From NCBI GenBank assembly GCA_001970855.1, contig LSSN01006018.1, forward strand, positions 1-13,585: a stretch of 13,585 nt of DNA. Reading direction: 5' to 3'. Both the position numbers and the translations under genes were made by a program. The stretch comes from Smittium culicis (lineage: Eukaryota; Kickxellomycota; Harpellomycetes; Harpellales; Legeriomycetaceae). The notes below the pieces were generated by a model that was not told the DNA's origin, searched no databases, and worked only from the letters and a program-made list of their open reading frames with translations. Position 1 is the first letter of the stretch, and each line of letters starts with the position of its first letter. Of the stretch, positions 9,891 through 13,585 are shown one piece after another.

Positions 9891-10611
9891 CAATAGACAA
9901 TAATATTGCTTATTTTCTATAAAGCGCAAATCGTTGGAAATTTTTTAATTTTTCCTAAAAGCTTTTGAAATATGGATTTCGAAGTATAAAAAATATTCTC
10001 TTCATGTCCGAAGATGAATTACATAATAATAAGCTATTATTGATAATTTCCGCTTTTTTATATCTTTTTTATCTTTATTACCGATTTTCGACAGTAGAAT
10101 ACTAAATCTGACGAAAATCAGTTTTATAACTCGATGAAAATATTATTTCTGCAGCAATTTATAACAATTACGAATATTAAATAAATATCACACATTTATC
10201 CTATTATGTAATCCATACTAGTTGGCCGAATTAAGCTAAAAAATTTATTAGCTGTTTAGATGGCTTGAGTTTGGTATTTTTTTTAGGCTCCATTGTGCAA
10301 AACCAAATTGATTCAGATGAATTCTTTCTGTTGCTATGTTTAGATCCTGCTTTTTATATTAGTTACATATAGTAATGGGAAAACGTTTATAAGCGTGCAT
10401 ATTAGCCATCAAAATTTAAATAATCATTAACTAAACCACCCTCTGGATATTTTTAATTATTATATCATTAATATATATTCATATATAATTCTATAAAATA
10501 ACAACAATATATAAAAACTACATAAACTGTATTGGTTTTAATTGAAACTTTTCTCCAGAATCATCATTATTGTTATTTTTATCACCTTCTTTCTTACAAA
10601 AATCTAGAAAA
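9891..10611. other. Gene-free stretch after the last clear repeat copy
   Basis: AT-rich; nothing supported. A (TA)-rich patch around 10460-10510 is the only compositional feature. Confidence 0.5.
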
Positions 10612-11010
10612 ATGCTTTCAAATAGAATATTTAGGGTATTAAGAGATTATCCTACTATCGAAAAGCCCAAATCCATAGACTGCGACTATTTCCAGTACAA
10701 TGACTCGAATTCTACCATGGAACATCCTTCACTACTATAAAAGAAAATTCATTCTCCTATCTTCTGAAAATGCAAGAGGGGCATCAAGAATATTAACTAA
10801 GGAAATATCATATCCTACAGTATTGAATTTATTGATATTCTATTTTGTACATTAGCACTATTATTCATTCCGCTTCTTTTATTAACAACACTTTAAAAAC
10901 ACGGGGTTTTTTATATGAAAAATTCTTGCATCGTTCATTCACTCCTATACTTCGGCTTTATCCGCTTTTATATTATAACCTCGCCCTTATTAACCCGTTC
11001 TAACTACTAA
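10612..11010 (+). pseudogene. Possible decayed coding block in shifting frames, unknown product
   Basis: GC and C content rise here (23 of 60 bases in 10681-10740). Three frames take over from each other: ATG 10612 to TAA 10738 (42 residues, beginning MLSNRIFRVLRDYPTIEK); an open stretch 10679-10855 containing KRKFILLSSENARGASRIL; and 10836-11003 containing LKTRGFLYEKFLHRS and LRLYPLL. A separate short frame, ATG 10915 to TAA 11008, has a hydrophobic stretch. This could be one gene broken by frameshifts, small exons, or chance in a GC-richer patch, as the other strand also shows short protein-like frames. No family can be assigned. Confidence 0.2.
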
Positions 11011-11255
11011 AAACATCTTCCCTCCCCAAAAAACAGTTTATTTAATATAAAATAAATTATTTGTATAATAAAATTAAATCCGCAATTTTTGAAAGTTATA
11101 AATCTCTCATTTTATTAATTAGGCTTTTATAAAATTCCTGAAACTGGGCTCTAATATAATATTTCATAAAAATATTTCAACTTTATTGAGTAACAAGACT
11201 GTTCTAATCAGGTACATTTAATAAAAAAATTAGTTCCTTAAATTAATATAGTAGA

Positions 11256-11282
11256 TAGGACGAAAATGGGGATTAAATACCA
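11256..11282 (+). repeat. Short motif shared with 97, possible motif B remnant
   Basis: TAGGACGAAAATGGGG followed by ATACC, aligned with 97-121 at equal spacing. About 80 bases later TTTTCAGGACCAGCGCC (11347-11363) recalls TTTCCAGGACCAAATGA at 5950-5966. No coding frame. Confidence 0.3.
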
Positions 11283-12240
11283 TGCTGCAAATCTTAAATA
11301 GCTTCCTTATATTGGATCCTTTTAAATTAATTAACGATTTACACTTTTCAGGACCAGCGCCACTAAGCAGATTTATAAATTATAATTGGATAAATCATTT
11401 AAGCGCAATCATCTATTGGTCAATAAACAATCGCATCCAATAAAATATTTATCTTGTAAATTAATTTATCGGCTAAGAATTTTGTTGGCTAATTCTTATG
11501 GTATAAAATATGCGAACTGCGCCTGAATGGGTCCTTTGTTTAATGTACCAGAACTATAAATATGTGGTTATGATTATATTTTATACCCCTAATTTTAATC
11601 ATCATGGCTAGTTTAATTAAAGATAAAAAAAAATTAAATTTACGTTTAAAGCAATGCACCGTGAATAGATTTCAAGTCAAATCTAGATGTGGTGAGAATA
11701 ATAGAGGGGGATATAGACTGGGTCCGTTTATATTTATGGGGGAATTTTATAAAAATAATAACCCCTTAATTTAGTGTCATTAAATAATTTTTTATGAATA
11801 GACAACTATTGTATTTGAAATTTTAATAGAAAAAAAATCAGAATGTTCTGTAGATCATAAATTAAGCTCCGCATAATAGTCTTTTATTATTATACGCACC
11901 ATGATTTTTATATGCAAAACTTTAACTATGTTGATGCATTATTCTTGTATCTATTATTGCTTCTCTCATTATTTATATGCATATTCTGAGATTATATATA
12001 TATAAGTACCATGTTGAATATCATAAAATGTCTAAATTTAGTTATTTATACATAAATGCAAAACATTTTAAACTCAATATTTTTATGTTAGTTTCTACTA
12101 CTAATAGGAATCATTTATTAAAAAAGCCTTTCGATTATTTACAATCAATAATCCTACCTCCTCCATATCTTTTTTGTAAATTCATTTTTTTCTTTGCAAT
12201 ATAGTTTAAAAATACAATATTTCAAAGGAATTAAATCGCT
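11283..12240. other. Gene-free stretch upstream of the Vsb1-like gene
   Basis: AT-rich and without supported genes. A 75-codon frame at 11977-12204 is Phe, Ile, Lys and Tyr rich and has no recognisable motif. GGGTCC with a following CCCCTTAATTT or CCCCTAATTTT occurs at about 11720 and 11529, a possible weak duplication. Confidence 0.5.
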
Positions 12241-12351
12241 TAATATTTAATTTACTACATGGGAATCTCATACTCTGAATTTGATTTATTTTACGTGACT
12301 TGGTATTTATAGTATTTTGAACAAACATTACTGAAAATCAAAAAATCTAGT
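12241..12351 (+). promoter_or_regulatory. Probable 5' leader and promoter-proximal region of the Vsb1-like gene
   Basis: The 110 bases before the start codon hold TTACGTGAC at 12291-12299, a core of the kind bound by fungal bHLH or bZIP factors, and TATTTATA at 12304-12311, a TATA-like element about 40 bases before the ATG. Both are short and the region is AT-rich, so chance is a real alternative, especially for the TATA-like string. No other gene is close enough to share this promoter. Confidence 0.2.
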
Positions 12352-13585
12352 ATGAAAAATTTATCCAAACTCTTGTCATATGAACATACGAAAATCAATA
12401 AAAAAATAGAGCATTCCACCTCAAAAGATTTTGATTCGGTAGTTATAGAAAATGATGGTAAATAAAATACAGTTTAATATTTAAAGATCCCCAAAACACT
12501 TTTTATAATTTTTTTTAGTGTCATAAGTCATTACTCAAGTATAAATATTTAATATATATATATATATAATGTGATAAAAAAATTAGAAAATTCGGCCGAA
12601 ATAATCGAATTCAATCATTTATTGGAATCTAAATGTATCTATCTGAGCAACAACATATACTCTACAGTGTGTAATCGCAAAGAATCTAGATCTAAATCAA
12701 CTCCAATAAATTTAACTGGCAACAATAGCTCGAAATTATCAAATGAAGTTTCTGAGCCACTAATTTTGAATAATATGGGCAATTTGAAGAATCATAACAA
12801 CCAAGCTTGTTCTAGAGACCAAGAGGATAAAAGGAGTGGAAATTCGAAATCGCCTTATTTAATAATTGACGATCTTAATGAAAAGACTGTGTTGATTAAT
12901 TGTGATAGTTTTAATATTAAAAAGGCTGGGAATTGTATCGATTATAATACATTGAATAATAATTCTTTACCACAATTTGGTGAAATAAATATGCATGATA
13001 AAGAAATGAATTATGAAAACAGCTGTAATAGTTCTGAGTGTCAGTACAACTTCGACAAACACGGTAATTGTATACAAAAAAGACGTGATTCAATACCACT
13101 ATTTCATACTCAGAATAGGTATGGACCTTTAGAACACTTTTTCGCATTATTTTCTAGTTCCCATAAGTACATTCCTGCTGTTTTTCTTGGTTTAATTTTC
13201 AACATTCTAGATGGAGTTTCATTTGGACTAATAGCATTCCCCTTATCAATTTCCCCTTACCAAAACATGGGTCAAGTCGGCCTTTCTATGTTCTTTGTGA
13301 GCACAATAATATCCCAAGTTGCTTATTCATCCAGACTTAGTGTTTTTAGAGGTGGTAATGGAAGTATGATGATTGAAGTTATTCCATTTTTACATCAAAT
13401 GTGTAGTGTGATAGTAAAATCGATTGGACCAAACAGTGAAAACAAAATAATACCTACTACCCTTGTTTCGTATTCGCTAAGCACAATAATTACGGGAATT
13501 TTCTTTCTTGTGCTGGGATTTTTAAAGATAGGGAAAATTTCGGACTACTTCCCAAGGCATATATTAATTGGCTGTATTGGCGGAG
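12352..13585 (+). CDS. VSB1: Vsb1-like SulP family vacuolar transporter, 5' part, cut by window edge, one intron
   Basis: SulP/SLC26-type membrane transporter. Its closest family by motif is fungal Vsb1 (YGR125W), which in yeast is needed to store basic amino acids in the vacuole. With the intron at 12458-12586 removed, 368 residues are encoded before the window ends. Residues 1 to about 227 are hydrophilic and Asn-rich (an N-terminal cytosolic tail of this size is usual for the family). Membrane segments follow: about 231-257 (IPAVFLGLIFNILDGVSFGL), about 265-280 (GLSMFFVSTIISQVAYS), and about 330-350 (TIITGIFFLVLGFLKIG). The motif FPRHILIGCIGG at 357-368 is strongly characteristic. The remaining core, STAS domain and probable C-terminal cyclic-nucleotide-binding-like domain lie beyond the edge. 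Start chosen: ATG at 12352, with A at -3 and an in-frame TAG at 12310. The frame is open from 12553 but has no ATG until 12775, so a start in exon 1 is needed unless the 5' tail is shorter. The family is certain; the substrate is inferred from yeast. Confidence 0.9.
12458..12586 (+). other. Predicted spliceosomal intron in the Vsb1-like gene
   Basis: Exon 1 (12352-12457) runs into TAA at 12463, while the transporter frame is closed by TAA at 12550 and open from 12553 onward. A donor GTAAAT at 12458 leaves one coding base (G). An acceptor ATTAG ending at 12586 needs exactly one base before it, so the phases match and give Asn-Asp-Glu-Asn-Ser across the junction. A second acceptor, CTCTACAG ending at 12667, has the same phase and the more usual CAG; it would give a 210-base intron and a protein 27 residues shorter. 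I prefer 12586 because 12587-12667 reads as ordinary coding sequence. TACTCAA at 12532 is a possible branch site. The intron contains a TA run at 12552-12568. Confidence 0.6.
12552..12568. repeat. (AT)n dinucleotide run inside the intron
   Basis: Seventeen bases of uninterrupted alternating A and T, immediately after the last in-frame stop of the transporter frame and within the predicted intron. Such runs vary in length between strains; this one would not alter the protein if it is intronic. Confidence 0.8.

Noticed and set aside
10950..10970. LRLYPLL as a cytochrome P450 K-helix motif
   Set aside because: The expected glutamate before it and a haem-binding motif after it are absent; a few residues only.
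11977..12204. 75-codon open frame on the plus strand
   Set aside because: AT-driven composition and no motif; not placed in any conserved context.
12458..12518. 61-base intron ending at TTTTTTTTAG
   Set aside because: Good acceptor by sequence, but joining gives GTG TCA TAA, a stop two codons later, and the wrong frame for the transporter.
12917..13147. 76-codon open frame on the minus strand
   Set aside because: Shadow of the transporter's Asn-rich leader on the opposite strand.

Overview
The window looks like nuclear DNA of an AT-rich fungus, probably an ascomycete, although the species cannot be named from sequence alone. The main evidence is the one convincing gene, at the right edge. 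It is the 5' part of a SulP/SLC26-type transporter of the fungal Vsb1 (YGR125W) group, with an Asn-rich cytosolic leader, the first membrane segments and the hallmark FPRHILIGCIGG motif. Its reading frame only makes sense with a spliceosomal intron near the start codon, so the organism is eukaryotic.

Layout. About 12.3 kb (1-12351) holds no intact gene. The first 2.9 kb is very AT-rich and featureless apart from one short motif near base 97 that recurs near 11258. From about 3.05 to 9.8 kb, short GC-richer anchor motifs recur in the same order. I read these as badly decayed copies of one repeat family: A, a GCGGTAGACTATTTTTGATCT-like motif, and B, a TTGGACGGGAAATGG-like motif about 165 bases further on. 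The clearest copies begin near 5563, 6291, 7427, 8431 and 9553, with a weaker one at 3051. Between copies 4 and 5 lies a young 146-base tandem duplication (8941-9231), about 96% identical between its two copies and therefore far fresher than its surroundings. At 4454-4489 there are two overlapping GC-rich hairpins, unusual in such AT-rich DNA.

Three stretches have higher GC and far fewer stops than their surroundings and may be remnants of genes: 2915-3137, 3663-4157 (the best, with a faint kelch-repeat look) and 10612-11010. None is intact and none is assigned with confidence. From 11.0 to 12.24 kb only AT-rich sequence is seen, followed by a short 5' region and the transporter gene.

How the parts relate. 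The picture is a single live gene beside a long, repeat-derived, mutationally decayed gene desert, as might be expected near a centromere, a subtelomere or a repeat-silenced island. Nothing here forms an operon or an obvious multi-gene system. The transporter would act alone at the vacuolar membrane if it keeps the role known for yeast Vsb1.
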